Shown: positions 25,249 to 37,068 of the stretch, piece by piece | Layout of the letters: every line of letters begins with the position of its first letter | How positions within the stretch are numbered: the stretch's first letter is position 1 | Source: Hevea brasiliensis | Lineage: Eukaryota; Streptophyta; Magnoliopsida; Malpighiales; Euphorbiaceae | Assembly (NCBI RefSeq): GCF_030052815.1 | Contig: NC_079498.1 | Coordinates: 65,272,992 to 65,336,991, forward strand | Reading direction: 5' to 3' | Length of the DNA: 64,000 nt | Notes under the pieces: model-generated | Databases searched by the model: none | Told to the model about the DNA's origin: nothing | The model's input: only the letters and a program-made list of their open reading frames with translations | Translations under genes and position numbers: made by a program

Positions 25249-27260
25249 CACTACAAGAAAATATCGAAACAGAAACCGAATTTAGAAACGGATTTATGTC
25301 AATTTCTAATTTGAAATGGCTTTCAAAACGGAAATTGAGTAAAACGGATTTAATATATCAGACACCGATTAGCAACTACTTTAAAACTAAAATTTGAAAT
25401 GGAAAACCAATCGATTTCTAAATTACGCTGCACAATTTGGTGCAAATTTAGCATCGGGTTAGAAACTGATTACAAACAGACTTCTGAAACTGAATTATTT
25501 TCCGTTTCTAATTTAAAGGCTCAAAACTAGTTCCATTATACTTAAGTCATATTAGAAACCAAATCTCATTAGTTCCTAATTCCATTAAGTTTAATTTAGA
25601 AATCGATTACCTTCAGTTTCAAAATAAGTGTATTATCTATTTACATTTAGAAACCGATTTCTATCGATTTCAAAACTAATATAATTTCTATTTTATTTAC
25701 TAAATTTTGAAGTCAAAATAGAAATTGATTCTTGTCGGTTTCTAATTTCTTCATTTACACTTAGAAACTAATAGCTTTGATCTTAAAATTTATCTATTGT
25801 GTATTTTATTTAATAAATTTTAAAGTCAAGTTAAAAATCGATTTTTGTCAGTTTTTATCTCCTTTTGTTACATTTAGCAACCAATTTATGTCAGTTTCAA
25901 AATAAATCTATTATCAATTTAATAGATTAAATTTTAAAGTCAAATTATGAATCGATTTATGTCAGCTTCTAATTCCTTTAGTAGTATTTAAAAACCGATT
26001 ACTTTCGATTTCAAAATAAGGGTATTATCTATTTATATTTAGAAACCAATTTTTATCAGTTTCAAAATTAGTAGAATTTCTATTTTATTTACTAAAATTT
26101 TAAAGTTAAAATAGATACCGATTCCTGTCGGTTTTTAATTTCTCCATTTACACTTAGAAACCGATAGCTTTCGGTTTCAAAATTTATCAATTGTATATTT
26201 TATTTAATAAATTTTAAAGTTAAGTTAGAAATTGATTTCTGTCAGTTTCTATCTCCCTTGGTTATATTTAGAAGCAGATTTATGTCGATTTCAAAATAAA
26301 TCTATTATCAATTTTATAGATTAAATTTTAACGTCAAATTAGGAATTGATTTATGTCAATTTCTAAATCCTTTAGTGGTATTTAGAAATCGAATGCTTTC
26401 GGTTTCAAATTAAGGGTATTATCTATTTATATTTAAAAATAGATTTTTATCAGTTTCAAAATTAATATAATTTTCATTTTATTTACTAAAATTTAAAGTC
26501 AAAATAGAAATCGATTCTTGTCGGTTTCTAATTTCTCCATTTACACTTAGAAACCGATAGCTTTCGGTTTTAAAATTTATCAATTATATATTTTATTTAA
26601 TAAATTTTAAAGTTAAGTCAAAAACCAATTTCTATCGATTTCTATTTTCCTTGGTTATATTTTGAAACCGACAAAATAAATCTATTATCAATTTTATAAA
26701 TTAAATTTTAAAGTCAAATTAGGAACTGATTGATGTTGGTTTCTAATTCCTTTAGTGATATTTAGAAGCCGATTACTTTCTGTTCATAATAAGGGTATTA
26801 TCTATTTATATTTAGAAACTGATTTTTATCAGTTTCAAAATTAATATAATTTCCATTTTATTTGCTAAATTTCAAAGTCAAAATAGAAATTGATTCTTAT
26901 CGGTTTCTAATTTCTCCATTTACACTTAGAAATCGATAGCTTTCAGTTTCAAAATTTATCAATTGTATATTTTATTTAATAAATTTTAAAGTTAAGTTAA
27001 AAATCAATTTTTGTCGGTTTCTATTTTTCTTTGTTATATTCAGAAACTGATTTATATCGGTTTCAAAATAAATCTATTATCAATTTTATAGATTAAATTT
27101 TAAAGTTAAATTAGGAATCGATTTATATTGATTTTTAATTCCTTTAGTAATATTTAGAAATTGATTATTTTTTGTTTCAAAAATTAAAGTGTTATCTAAT
27201 TATATTTAGAAATCGATTTCTATTGGTTTCAAAATTTATATAATTTCTATTTTATTTACT
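25249..27260 (+). mobile_element. CACTA (En/Spm) transposon terminus with long subterminal repeat array
   Basis: CACTACAAGAAAATA at 25249 is the standard plant CACTA terminal motif. It sits in the copia integrase after TGA (25246-25248), a likely 3-bp target copy. For 2 kb it is followed by alternating direct and inverted copies of a GAAACCGAT / ATCGGTTTC motif, the kind of subterminal sites bound by the CACTA DNA-binding protein. The array has a longer period: the marker TCATTTACACTTAGAAA or CTCCATTTACACTTAG recurs near 25749, 26142, 26535 and 26914, so 379-393 bp per unit and about five units. No matching right terminus (ending CTTGTAGTG) was found in the window. Confidence 0.8.
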
Positions 27261-27480
27261 AATTTATTAAATAATTATGAAGTATTTTTTCAATAAAATC
27301 AAATTTAATAATAAAAAACTCTCATTTTAATTAATTAAATAAAATTGAAATAATTCATATTATGTGATGATTATTATTATTTTTTTATATTATGATGATT
27401 ATTAAAAATAGAAATGCTTTAGATTTTTCCCTTAAAAAATAATCAGAAAGCTACCTTCTAATTAAAAAAAAAAAATTCCC
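27261..27480. other. AT-rich spacer between subterminal repeats and gene-like segment
   Basis: A low-complexity A/T sequence; nothing is recognised until the base composition changes sharply at about 27478. Confidence 0.5.
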
Positions 27481-27994
27481 ACTATCACTCAACTGCCCGT
27501 GTTGCCCGATCAGCCCCACCCTACTCGCGCCTATTCTCCAAAGTGCCCAAACAATTTTCTTTTTCCCATCTCTCTTTCTTCGATTTCTCTCTCCCTCTCT
27601 TTGTTTGTCTCTCTAAGATTCTTCAGCTTTCACTCTCTAGACCGAAATCTCCTCAATTCAGCGGATCGAAGCTCGAGTGAGATCGATTCATCTGAAAAAC
27701 AGGGATCGTGGGTTTGGAATTCAATCGGGTGAAGTGAAAATTAGGTTTTCGAATTCGGTCAAAATGTTGGAGGGTTGGACTTCCAGGTGGATCTAGGCCT
27801 TGGAATTGGTGAAATTCATATAGGCAAGTGGAGCAAGGTTTAGTTTTTGAATTAAGGAGAGGCAATTGATGTTACTCGAGGGGGAAAATGTAAGGCTATG
27901 CATGTGGACAGGACCTACGCGTAGTAATTCGATTGTAGCTGGTGATGTTTCCTCGTCTTCTTCTTCGGTTTCCCCTGCTAATTCATTTTGCAAG
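27480..27994 (+). pseudogene. Gene-like 5' UTR and first exon (host gene or captured gene fragment)
   Basis: Composition switches from AT-rich to mixed. A pyrimidine-rich leader (CTCTCTCCCTCTC, about 27585-27620) of the kind common in plant 5' UTRs is followed by a 42-codon open frame from ATG at 27869. It encodes MLLEGENVRLCMWTGPTRSN and, after that, a Ser-rich stretch (SSSSSSVSPANSFCK). It ends exactly at CAAG|GTATTT (27994/27995), a fair splice donor. The protein is not recognised. A second exon-like piece lies at 57540-57742, beyond the composite insertion, but its phase does not join directly to this one, so at least one exon would be missing. It may be a captured fragment inside the CACTA element or the start of a resident gene. 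Confidence 0.5.
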
Positions 27995-28691
27995 GTATTT
28001 TTACTTTCACGTATTTTATGGTTTTTTTTTATGTAAATAGAGATTAGGAACTACGGTTATGGGTCTGGAACTAATCTTCTGTAAACTGCATGGATTATCA
28101 CTAGTTGTGTTAAAAAATTTAATGATTATTTGATAATGATGTTGATTATTGCCATTATGATGGCCATGATGTTAATGGAGAAAATAGATTCTGTAATTAA
28201 GCAAACATATACTCATCGGAGCATATTGGTTTTAGGAAAGAAAAGTGTTTAGGTTGGTGAAGTGGGACCCCATTAAATGTAGGTTATTAGTTTTGTAAGT
28301 TAAAAATGAAGGGAGAAGTTAAAGTTACCTACACTTTTTTATATAGACTACATTCTTTTCTTTTCTCCCATTGAGCTCAGATTTCCATGCCTTGTTTATA
28401 AAGTGATCAAGGTCAGTCAGTCCTGTTAATATCCATTTTATACACAGATCTTATTTCATAGATGATGATTATTATTATGTGTGCTTGTTTGATTGTCTCT
28501 ATTCATCCATTAATCTCTTTTGTTCTTATTATATATTAATTTGTCTTTTATTTTTATTTATATATATTTTAATTCTTAAATTGCATCCTTGTTATCCTCT
28601 CTTATTAAAATCTTCTAGAAATTTTGATATATTTTTTAATATTTTTCCTTTTTTTGTGGCTAATCTATAAAAAGCAAACAGTGATTGCTTC
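27995..28691 (+). other. Intron-like DNA after the exon candidate
   Basis: Runs of T-rich sequence with no recognisable coding content, consistent with a first intron. It ends at GCTTC (28687-28691), the target duplication of the composite insertion; the same DNA appears to resume at 57367. Confidence 0.4.
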
Positions 28692-29142
28692 TGTAACACT
28701 CCTCACCCGACTACAGTGTACCAAGCAAAGTGTGCTATATTCGGTGCCGGAGCACCCTATCTTATCTTACTTTATTATTTTATTAATTTTAAATTTATTT
28801 AATTTAATATCAATTATTTCTCTATGGAGAAACCAGCGGAGTTTCCTCTATTTTATTTCTATTTGGCGCATTTCATTATTTATCTGCTTGAAAATTCAAC
28901 AATATTTTCACAATAAAATATTATCCATACTAATCATAATTATCTCATCAATTCGAATATCCTCTATATAATTCAATTTCATATTCATTTCTATTCATTC
29001 TCAACTCATATGTGATAATTTTCAATCTTCATTAATTTACATGATATACAATTTAATTACATATGAAATAATCAATTTATAAATTTACATCACATAAATA
29101 TTACTTACAAATTCTTAATTTACATTACAACATACTAATTAC

Positions 29143-29161
29143 AACATATGAAATATTTATA
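29143..29161 (+). repeat. Target-site duplication of the RTE LINE (left copy)
   Basis: AACATATGAAATATTTATA is repeated exactly at 32451-32469. The uninterrupted LTR at 35278-35297 reads through the same site. Confidence 0.95.
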
Positions 29162-29189
29162 CTCAACTCAACTCAACTCAACTAAGCCT

Positions 29190-30825
29190 TTATCCCAAAA
29201 ATTTGGGGTCGGCTATATGGATTCGCTTTTTCCACTCTGAACGATTTTGGGTTAAATCCTCAGAAATGTGTAATGCTTCTAAGTCATGCTGTACTACTCT
29301 CCTCCAAGTCAATTTAGGTCTACCCCTTTTTTTCTTTCTATCCTCTAGCCTAATATGCTCTACTTGTCTAACTGGAGCCTCCGTATGTCTACGCTTCACA
29401 TGACCAAACCACCTCAATCTCCCTTCTCTCAACTTATCTTCAATTGGCACCACTCCTACCTTTTCTCTAATACTTTCATTACGGACTTTATCTAGTCTAG
29501 TATGGCCACTCATCCACCTTAACATTCTCATCTCTGCAACTCTTATCTTAGATGCATACGACTCTTTCAGTGCCCAACACTCACTACCATATAGCATAGC
29601 CATTGTATGGTCATGCGGTAAAATTTTCCTTTTAATTTATTGGGAATCTTACGATCACATAAAACTCCCGTGGCACGTCTCCACTTCAACCATCCGGCTT
29701 TAATCCTATGACTAACATCCTCCTCACATCCCCCATCTACTTGAAGGATTGAGCCTAGATATTTAAAGTGATTACTTTGGGACAGTGCCACTCCATTCAA
29801 ACTAACTCCTTCCCTATCACCAGTTTGGCCTTCACTGAACTTGCAATGCATGTATTCTCTTCGTTATACTTAACTTAAAACCCTTTGACTCTAGAGTACT
29901 TCTCCAAAGTTCTAGCTTCCTATTGACTCCTTCTCGTGTCTCATCTATCATAACAATATCATCCGCAAACATCATGCACCAAGGAATACTCTCTTGTATA
30001 TGTTTCAGTCGGTTCATCTAAAACTAATGTAAAAAGGTAAGTGATTATGGCTGATCCTTGGTGTAATCCAATTGAGATCGTAAAATCTCTTGTGTCCCCT
30101 CCCTTTGTGCGCACAATAGTAGTTGCTCCTTCATACATATCTTTCAATACTTGTATATACCTAATAGATACCCTCTTTTGTTCTAACGCATTCCATAAGA
30201 CCTCTCTTGGAACACTATCATAAGCCTTCTCCAAATCAATAAAAACCATGTGTAGATCTTTCTTCCCATCTCTATATTTCTCCATCAAGCTTCTAATGAG
30301 AAAGATCGCTTCCATAGTTGAACGACCAGGCATGAAACCAAATTGATTGAGAGAGATAGAAGTATCATGACGTAGTCGATGCTCCACAACTCTCTCACAC
30401 AACTTCATAGTATGGCTCATGAGTTTAATTCCCCTATAGTTTGAGCAACTCTGTATGTCTCCCTTATTTTTAAAAATAGGTACTAAAATACTCTTCCTCC
30501 ATTCATCAGGCATTTTCTTTGAGTTTAGAATCTTATTAAATAATTTAGTTAACCATGCCACTCCCATATCTCCCAAATACTTTCACACTTCAATTGGTAT
30601 TTCATCGGGTCCACATGCTTTACCTACTTTCATTCTCTTAAGTGCTTCCTTTACTTCTAAAGATCTAATCCTTCTAGTATAATTTACATTCTTTTCTATT
30701 GTTCTATAATCTATATTCACGCTATTTCCATTTTGACTATTATTAAAGAGATCATTAAAATAATTTCTCCATCTTTCTTTAATGTCCTCATCTTTCACCA
30801 ACACTTTTCCTTCTTTATCCTTAAT
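29190..30825 (-). pseudogene. RTE LINE ORF, reverse transcriptase and C-terminal region
   Basis: The frame 30804-30583 gives the start of the RT domain (KRMKVGKACGPDEIPIE). The frame 30576-29959 holds the palm motifs: [41 protein letters not shown] and GLHQGSAI. After frame changes the catalytic box FADDIVM appears at about 29960, then the thumb and the C-terminal domain (YGSECWALKESY, RMLRWMSGHTRLDK, GHVKRR, RGRPKLTWRRVVQHDLE) to the stop at 29190. There are about four frame shifts. The catalytic Asp pair is intact. It would have been translated as one protein with the endonuclease. Confidence 0.9.
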
Positions 30826-32346
30826 TCATCTTAATTGTTTGATTTCTTGACATTTCCTTTCTCTACTCCTTGCTAATCTATAAATATCTTTCTCCCCTTC
30901 TTTAGTTCCAAGTTTCTCATATAACTTTTCAAAGGCATGTGCTCTTGCTTGGCTAACTGCCTTTTTTGCCTCTTTCTTTGCTATCTTGTACTGTTCATAT
31001 GCCTCATTATTATCACATTTAGGTAATTTCTTATACCATTCCCTTTTTCTCTTCACTGCCTTTTGTACTTCCTCATTCCACCACCATCTCTCTTTTGAGG
31101 GTGGTCCATGTCCTTTAGACTCCCCAAGTACTTTTCTAGCTACTTCTCTAATCTTTGATGCCATCTGTATCCACATATCATTGGCCTCCATATCTAGCTT
31201 CCATACTTCGGACTCAAGAAGCTCATTTTGAACTTCACTTGCTTTACTCCTTTGAACTCCCACCACTTTGTTCGAGCTACACTATTTCTTCTGACCTTAC
31301 TTGAATTGTTCCTAAACTTGACATCCAAGACCACCAACCTATGTTGACTTGTTAAAGCTTCTCCTGGAATGACCTTGCAATCCTTGCATAGAGCTCTATT
31401 TGTCTTCCTGGTTAAGAGGAAGTCGATTTGGCTTCTATGTTGCCCACTTTTGAAAGTCACTAAATGTGACTCTCTTTTTATAAAGTAGGTATTTGCTAGT
31501 ATTAGGTCGTATGCCATAGCAAAATCCAGGATGCTTTTTCCCTCCTCATTTCGACTGCCAAAACCAAAACCTCCATGAACATTCTCATAACCTTGCCTAT
31601 CACTTCCTACATGTCCATTCAAATCTCCACCAATGAAAACATTCTCTTCATTCGGTATGCTTTGCATTAAATCATCCATATCTTCCCAAAACCTTTGTTT
31701 ACTCTCCTTTGTCTAGTCCTATTTGTAGGGCATAAGCACTAACTATATTTATTGTTTCTCCGTTTAGTACTAGCTTTACTAGTATAATTCTATCTCCTAC
31801 TCTTTTCACAGCTACTACTGCGTCTTTCAATGTCCTGTCTATGATTATACCCACTCCGTTCTTGTTTCTCTCCTTTCCGGTAAACCACAATTTGTACCCT
31901 GAATTACCCACTTCCTTACTTTTCTCTCCTACCCATTTAGTCTCCTGAATGCAAGCAATATTCACCCTTCTCCTTTCCAAGGTATCCACAAGCTCCATTA
32001 ATTTTCCTGTAAGTGATCCAACATTCCAAGTACCAACCCTGATCCTCCTCCTATCCTGCTCCTTCCTAATTGGTCTCCTTCTATGATATCTTCTATTATT
32101 TTCTATGTCTATCTTGTGTTCTGTTCCACTATTTGTTCTATTATCTGTCTTATGGACTAACTTCTTTACCCACACCCGTCCATGATGTGGGAACCCTTGC
32201 TCACTTAACACCACACCCGGGCGCCGGCATGGCGCGTCGCTTTCGGTGAACGCCCTACACCCTTGCATATTTATCACTACACCCGGGCTCCGATGTAGCG
32301 CGTCGTTAGTAGAGGACGCCCCAACGTTTATATCATTTGAATCCAT
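30826..32346 (-). pseudogene. RTE LINE ORF, apurinic-type endonuclease domain and linker
   Basis: The reading starts at ATG 32346 (MDSNDINVGASSTND). A basic linker follows, then the endonuclease: RRIRVGTWNVGSLTGK (first metal-binding Asn), ACIQETKW (catalytic Glu), and NIVSAYALQIG near 31720. After a break near 31690, GGDLNGHVGSDRQG (Asp-Leu-Asn block) and SQIDFLLTR (Asp region) follow at about 31620-31410. A highly charged linker (EEVQKAVKRKREWYKKL) runs to about 30830. A single frame disruption near 31690-31700 and another near 31260 split an otherwise recognisable protein. In databases this family is often mislabelled 'craniofacial development protein 2-like'. Confidence 0.88.
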
Positions 32347-32450
32347 ATCATAGGGTGTGACGAAATTTTTACGCTGGTTGTCACCTACCGCAACCCTCCT
32401 CCTTTATCCGGGCTTGGGACCGGCTAAGCGCAAACTACTTAGGCGGAGTT

Positions 32451-32469
32451 AACATATGAAATATTTATA
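32451..32469 (+). repeat. Target-site duplication of the RTE LINE (right copy)
   Basis: An exact second copy of the 19-bp sequence at 29143-29161. LTR sequence resumes here. Confidence 0.95.
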
Positions 32470-32607
32470 ACATACAAAATACATAAAGTGATATACATGG
32501 GCCCTAGCTACATGCATTGTTGAGGAGGTGACAACCTTTAACACTCTGCGGATCTGGACTCTCAAAATCCCTAGTCAAATGTCCATTAGGTTTTAGCTTC
32601 AATACCT

Positions 32608-32650
32608 GCGCAAAGGAAATAATTCCATCGCGCTAAGCACTGCTGCTTAG
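32608..32650 (-). other. Tandem hairpin module in type B LTR (reverse copy)
   Basis: Hairpin 1 pairs CTAAGCA (32633-32639) with TGCTTAG (32644-32650). Hairpin 2 pairs GCGC (32608-32611) with GCGC (32630-32633) and, further in, GGAA with TTCC. Confidence 0.55.
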
Positions 32651-34614
32651 TGGTGCAATAATATAACAAGGAAATACTATACAAATAAAGATAGAAACAA
32701 AACATAATTTGGATAATTAAGATTTATTTATACTTCACATACGATTTCTAAAATTTAATATGTTTTTATCCTAATTTAATCTTCTTTGGAAGTGTTTATT
32801 TCGCCAATGTACAGTAATAATGTACAAAGAAAAATGATCTAAAAATAATAAATTTATGCTTATATTATTATGCAAGTCACATTTGCAATATTTATTTATG
32901 TTATAATTTTCTTTGCTAATCTTTTAGCATTTTCTCAATATTTTCTAGGTTGTCTCAGATTATTTCATAATAAGTAAATTTTAATATCGGTCCAGTTCAT
33001 TTCGATTCTTTCTAATAAATAACTATTCTAATTTATTTTAGGTCATCTTACTCATTCATTTAATCTCTAATATTTTTAATTATTAATATTCTTAACTTAT
33101 TTCAATAAATTTCACTGCCCAAGTAACCTATGACAAGCTGACTAAACTGGATAATGGGTCATTGGCACTGGACACTAGGATTTGGTCAATTTTTAGGGCA
33201 CCCTGAGTTTGTTTTCTTGATAGGTTTCCTTCATCAAAGTTGTGCCATTATGTGTCTAATTTAATGTCCAATTGGTCTTGCACCAATTGAACCTACACAA
33301 CTCAAATTACAGCTGCCCAAAGATGCTAGACTCACATCCAGACCTGCAGTGCACACTGGATAGCATACATAACCTCAATTCCCATGGCACAAATCACTTC
33401 ATTTCCTAATCAAACATAGCCAAATGGTCACTAATTGACCATTACAACTTTAGTTTATGTCCATTTTCATCTACCACCAAAATTAAATTTCAAAACCCTA
33501 ACCCAAATTAACCAAGCCTCCAATTCATGCATCTTACTCCTAATTTGCTATACTAATCATATAATTTATACTAGGGGCAGCCAATATGTCACTTTAAATC
33601 AAAGAACTCTCCTAACCCTAACTCATGTCAACGCTGCAAAAATTTCATGAAACATAATCATGCCTCATTAATTCAATTTTTATCAAATTTTCAACTTAAC
33701 TTAGCTCAAATTCATGTTTAGAAAGATGTAAAAGCAAAGAATATGGCGCTAACCTCTTTGGTGATTTTCTAAGCTTGTTCACACCTCACTTTCTTCTACT
33801 TTCTCTTCTTCTAATTGCTGCCCAAGTCTTGTTCTAGTGGTAAGGGAAATTTTTTGTGAAGAGAGGGTGAGGTTTTATGGTGTAGTTGGCTAGGGAATCA
33901 AGCTCATTTGGAGCTTTAATGGTGGTCTTCCTCTCTTTTTTCTCTTTGATTCGGCTACCCATGGTGAGAAGATGCAGATTGTTTGTCAATTTTTGTCTAA
34001 TTTATCTCCTTTTAATCGGCTTGTTGAGTTGTGATTGGTGGAGACCTAACTAATGACATCATGTGATGTTATATTTCCTATTTTCTTTCATTTTCTTTTC
34101 TTTTCTTTACAACCCATTTTCAATTCAATTTTCAACAATATTTATTCATATTTTAGATCATAATAATTATTTACTTAACTAGACAAGTCAGTAAAAAATC
34201 ATCTGTGAAGACAAAATGACCAAAATGCCCTCCGTTTGGCTTAACAGACTAAAATTGTTTGTACCAATTGAAAAATTTTTATAAGCCTTTTCTTGGTATT
34301 CTAATGCCTTACAAACCTCAATGACTCTTCTCTAAAGTCCCAAAAATTATTTCATGAATTTTCCCATGGGTTTAGGGCTTTTAGCTACGAAAACCGCAAC
34401 TTCCCACTGGGTTACCCATCATCAGGGCACCGGCTCATTTAACTTTGTTGTTTTCATTTCTAAAATTTTTTCTAAATTTTTTCTTTCTATTATTTGGGTT
34501 ATTTATGACTCCTCACTCTAGTCTAAATATTTTTCCAGACATTCTAGCTGTCCGAAAAGACACTGGTCACCGGAACAGTAGACTGTACGAAATTGCTATA
34601 GTGAGGGTGTTATA

Positions 34615-34627
34615 ACTCTTCCCCTCT
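34615..34627 (-). other. Polypurine tract (reverse) of the deleted element
   Basis: ACTCTTCCCCTCT reads AGAGGGGAAGAGT on the minus strand. This is identical to the tract at 54121-54133. Confidence 0.85.
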
Positions 34628-34807
34628 AACAAAAATTTTGTCCTCGAAATTTATCCAGTGTAAATAGTCGATAAGCTGCTATTTCCTTATTTCTTCACCT
34701 TATCAGAGAAAATGGATCTGCATTAGTGTCACCTCAACTCATATGAATGCAATGCATGTTATGCACACTATTCCTTTTCATCTATCTATGCCTAGGAACG
34801 CCTACAT

Positions 34808-34819
34808 GCTCTGATACCA
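34808..34819 (-). other. Primer-binding site (initiator tRNA-Met) of the deleted element
   Basis: GCTCTGATACCA reads TGGTATCAGAGC on the minus strand, the perfect plant initiator tRNA-Met site. It lies five bases inside the LTR boundary. Confidence 0.9.
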
Positions 34820-34824
34820 CTAAA

Positions 34825-37047
34825 TGTAATACCCCTCACCTGACTACAGTGTAGCCGAGCAAAGTGTGCTACATTCGGTGCTGAAGCACCCTATCTTATC
34901 TTACTTTATTATTTTAGTAATTTTGAATTCGTTTAATTTAATATCAATTATTTCTCTATGGAGAAACCAGCGGAGTTTTCTCTATTTTATTTCTATTTGG
35001 CGCATGTCATTATTCATCTACTTGAAAATTCAACAATATTTTCACAATAAAATCTTATCTATACTAATCATAATTATCTCATCAATTCGAATATCCTCTA
35101 TATAATTCAATTTCATATTCATTTCCATTCATTCTCAACTCATATGTGATAGTTTTCAATCTTCATTAATTTACATGATATACAATTTAATTACATATAA
35201 AATAATCAATTTATAAATTTACATCAAATAAATATTACTTACAAATTCTTAATTTATATTACAACATACTAATTACAACATACGAAATATTTATAACATA
35301 CAAAATACATAAAGTGATATACATGGGCCCTAGCTACATGCATTACTGAGGAGGTGACAACCTTTGACACTCTACAGATCTGAACTCTCAAAATCCCTAG
35401 TCAAATGTCCAATGGGTTTTAGCTTCAGTACCTGCACGAAGGAAACAATTCCATCACGCTAAGCATTGCTGCTTAGTGGTGTAATAATATAACAAGGAAA
35501 TAATATACAAATAAAGATAGAACATAATTCGGATAATTAAGATTTATTTATACTTCAAATGCGGTTTCTAAAATTTAATATATTTTATCCTAATTTAGTC
35601 TTCTTTGGAAGTATTTATTTTGCCAATGTACAATAATAATGTACAAAGAAAAATGATCTAAAAATAATAAATTTATGCTTATATTATTATGTAAGTCACA
35701 TTTGCAATATTTATTTATGTTATAATTTCCTTTGCTAATCTTTTAGCATTTTCTCAATACTTTCTAGGTTGTCTCAGATTATTTCATAATAAGTAAATTT
35801 TAATATCGGTCCAGTTCATTTTGATTCTTTCTAATAAATAACTATTCTAATTTATTTTAGGTCATCTTACTCATTTATTTAATCTCTAATATTTTTAATT
35901 ACTAATATTCTTAACTTATTTCAATAAATTTCACTGCCCAAGTAACCTATGACAAGCTGACTAAACTGGATAATGGGTCGTTGGCACTGGACACCGCGGT
36001 GCCTCAGGCCGTCATACCATGGGACGCAGAACGTCAACCACGTATGCAGTCAGTATGGCTAAAAAGCCATGATAACACATAATCGGGCATAAAAGCCATG
36101 AGTACGGGCGTAAAGCCTTTCGCAGTACTGCTAAAACAATACCCTATTGGCATGCTAATCTATCCAATCTGACACACATGTCTAGGCAATACAAGGGCAT
36201 ATAATATCATTAAATATTAATATATTGTGTTTTATGACTTCATTATTTCATGACAAATTCCATAATTTATACATTCATCATAATATTCATACATTCCTTA
36301 CATCATTTGCATTTATCACAATTCAGAACAATGGTGTTCATGTACCATTGTATCCAAAACATTTTTCCTTTCTCTCATAAAGAAAACTAATGTTCCATTC
36401 ATATTTTCATGCGATTCATTTATTCATTACAATATTTATATGAATTCATAACTCATACAAGGAGTTATTATCTTATTTGTAATGGAAACATAAGTCATAA
36501 TGTAAATCTCATCCCATTCATACTCAACAATCCATCTAGGTTAATTTCATTTCATATGTCAAGTGGTGTTACTTATTTTTTTATTAGACCTACTAGTAAT
36601 GGGAATACAAATCTTAACTATATACTCACATAACTTAAATGTTCATTAAGTCATTTAGGTGAATTACTATTTCTATTCTAAGTAATCTATGAATATTTCA
36701 TAGATTCCAAATTCTATACCTTAATTTCCTCTACCAATTTAGTTCTTACACTTTGTGTCTTTGTATTACTATTCACATTGCTATTCACTCAAATTGTTGA
36801 CTTTTTAATACATAATAAATTTATTAAATCTAAGTTCACCAAGATACCACATTTTGCATTTTATTTTTGTTGGCATTGATTTCCAATACCATTTCAAAGC
36901 TTATTTTATGTTATTCAAAATTTTCAGATTTCATACCCTAAGTTTACTGTTCCATTGGTCATTGTTACAGTGGAAATTTGATAAAATTTTCTTCATCAAA
37001 GTTATTCCTTTATGTGTCTTCTTTAATTTCCTTTTTGAATCACTCCA
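34825..37047 (-). mobile_element. Second reverse LTR (type B), truncated at the flip point
   Basis: It starts TGTAATACCCCTCACCTG and matches 28692-29150 and 32470-33170 closely. It runs until the palindrome centred on 37048, where the orientation flips. The unreached remainder is the LTR 5' third. The segment 36180-36700 is AT-rich and less similar to other LTRs. Confidence 0.85.
35459..35476 (-). other. First hairpin of the LTR module (reverse copy)
   Basis: CTAAGCA (35459-35465) pairs with TGCTTAG (35470-35476). The second stem is reduced to GGAA/TTCC. Confidence 0.5.
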
Positions 37048-37068
37048 AATGGAGTGATTCAAAAAAGG
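37028..37068. repeat. Palindrome at the LTR orientation flip
   Basis: TTCCTTTTTGAATCACTCCA (37028-37047) is mirrored from 37050 (TGGAGTGATTCAAAAAAGG) with one extra A. The similarity of the two sides continues outward at roughly 80 percent for about 200 bp (36860-37240). Ordinary LTR copies have only the short core ACTCCAWWTGGAGT here (for example near 3618 and 40127). Confidence 0.9.

Larger units (their letters stand above)
29162..32450 (-). mobile_element. RTE-type LINE, near full length, 3.3 kb
   Basis: A minus-strand non-LTR retrotransposon inserted in an LTR, with a 19-bp duplication. Its 3' tail is a short TTGAG tandem repeat (29162-29183 on the plus strand as CTCAA units) in place of poly(A), as expected for RTE elements. 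The 5' end (32450) includes about 100 bp of leader before the ATG at 32346. Endonuclease and reverse transcriptase regions are both present, so it is not 5'-truncated. The long exact duplication and few frame breaks suggest a fairly recent insertion. Confidence 0.93.
28692..34614 (-). mobile_element. Reverse LTR (type B) at the left end of the composite, carrying an RTE LINE
   Basis: It begins TGTAACACTCCTCACCCGAC and ends ...GTGAGGGTGTTATA, next to a reversed polypurine tract. Without the LINE and its duplication it is about 2.6 kb. Compared with the partner LTR at 34825-37047 it lacks the block around 35993-37000: at 33173 it jumps from 'CACTGGACAC' straight to 'TAGGATTTGGTC'. Apart from that the two copies match closely, for example over 28745-29150 and 34870-35290. 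Confidence 0.88.
34615..34824 (-). mobile_element. 210-bp internal remnant between two reverse LTRs (PPT and PBS only)
   Basis: Between the two reverse LTRs only the two ends of a gypsy internal region survive. On the minus strand, TGGTATCAGAGC and a leader like that after 41580 (GGCGTTCCTAGGCATAGATAG-like) come first. Then comes a 3' end like that before 54134 (AAATTTCGAGGACAAAATTT, polypurine tract). All of gag and pol is missing. This is a large internal deletion or a non-autonomous derivative. Confidence 0.85.

Noticed and set aside
28624..28971. 115-codon plus-strand frame, also seen in part at 34866-35105
   Set aside because: It crosses the LTR boundary at 28692, and its second copy exists only because both are the same LTR segment. 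It is very rich in Ile, Leu and Ser from AT-rich sequence.
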